From assembly GCA_902765975.1 (NCBI GenBank), contig CACXBO010000111.1:1-5788 (forward strand): a stretch of 5,788 nucleotides of DNA, in the 5' to 3' direction. Position numbers and translations under genes: made by a program. This stretch comes from Oscillospiraceae bacterium (GTDB lineage: Bacteria > Bacillota > Clostridia > Oscillospirales > Oscillospiraceae). Of this stretch, positions 5,622-5,788 are shown in pieces. The notes under the pieces were generated by a model that did no database searches, had not been told where the DNA came from, and saw nothing but the letters and a program-made list of their open reading frames with translations. Numbering within the stretch: position 1 is the stretch's first letter; the number at the start of each line of letters is the position of its first letter.

Positions 5622-5788
5622 AGGGAAGTGGGCATCACCGAGATATACGCCGATTGCCTTCCTAAGGATAAATACGATAGAGTCCAGTATATTGCGGCAA
5701 ATCAGGAGCCGGACGACAAGCTTGGCTTTATAACCGCAGCCGAAAGCGATATTTCTGCAGCAACTCTTGCGGACCTGCGTATTATCCT
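5622..5788 (+). pseudogene. In-frame continuation of the P-type-ATPase-like gene after TGA, cut by window end
   Basis: The 55 codons after the TGA remain open in the same frame and continue the P-domain alignment. REVGITEIYADCLPKDKYDRV follows TGDN just as ...VGIxEIYAELLPxDKxxxV does in P-type ATPases. The frame does not shift, so a single base substitution creating TGA explains the break better than an indel. The next expected motif, GDGxNDxP, is not recognisable: its place is taken by GFITAAESDISAATLADL. The expected M5-M6 membrane pair would lie beyond the window. No separate start codon with an SD is seen here, so this is treated as the severed part of the preceding gene. Confidence 0.6.

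Noticed and set aside
5619..5660. Selenocysteine insertion with a SECIS-like hairpin after the TGA
   Set aside because: The possible stem (GGAA/UUCC plus GGCA/UGCC) has a 3-nt bulge and a large loop without the compact bacterial SECIS shape, and the position is not a redox or catalytic site in the family.
1..5788. CRISPR arrays, tRNA/rRNA genes, insertion sequences or attachment sites
   Set aside because: No regularly spaced repeats, cloverleaf-like sequences, transposase motifs or terminal inverted repeats were seen on either strand.

Overview
The window looks like chromosomal DNA from a low-to-moderate GC, anaerobic Firmicute, most likely a gut-type Clostridia (Oscillospirales/Ruminococcaceae-like). 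This rests on strong AAGGAGG-type Shine-Dalgarno sites, sigma-A-like promoters, an S-layer-homology (SLH) exported protein, a PPi-type phosphofructokinase and a class II aldolase. The taxonomic assignment is inference; there is no rRNA or marker gene to confirm it.

Layout: positions 1-1900 hold two minus-strand genes, each with its own intrinsic terminator. They are a TspO/MBR-family membrane protein (52-516) and a phosphofructokinase with pyrophosphate-type active-site residues (643-1884). A divergent promoter region of about 150 bp (1885-2038) separates these from three plus-strand genes. The plus-strand genes are an exported protein with three SLH repeats and an unrecognised C-terminal domain (2039-3097), a class II fructose-bisphosphate aldolase (3208-4194), and a P-type-ATPase-like gene (4272 onward, running off the right edge).

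Functionally, the PFK and the aldolase catalyse consecutive steps of glycolysis (F6P to FBP, FBP to DHAP + GAP), but they sit in separate transcription units on opposite strands. The SLH protein probably attaches to the cell wall, and TspO is an integral membrane protein.

The most unusual locus is the last one. It keeps the membrane topology, HP motif and TGDN motif of a P1B (CadA/ZntA-like) metal ATPase. However, the phosphorylated Asp of DKTGT is Asn, the actuator (A) domain is essentially absent, CPC is CPV, and GDGxNDxP is not recognisable. The N-terminus is a highly acidic tail rather than a metal-binding domain. Its frame is then interrupted by an in-frame TGA (5619-5621), after which homologous sequence continues in the same frame to the window end. 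It is either a catalytically dead pseudoenzyme or a decaying gene. A perfect 13-bp inverted repeat overlaps the putative start of its transcript.
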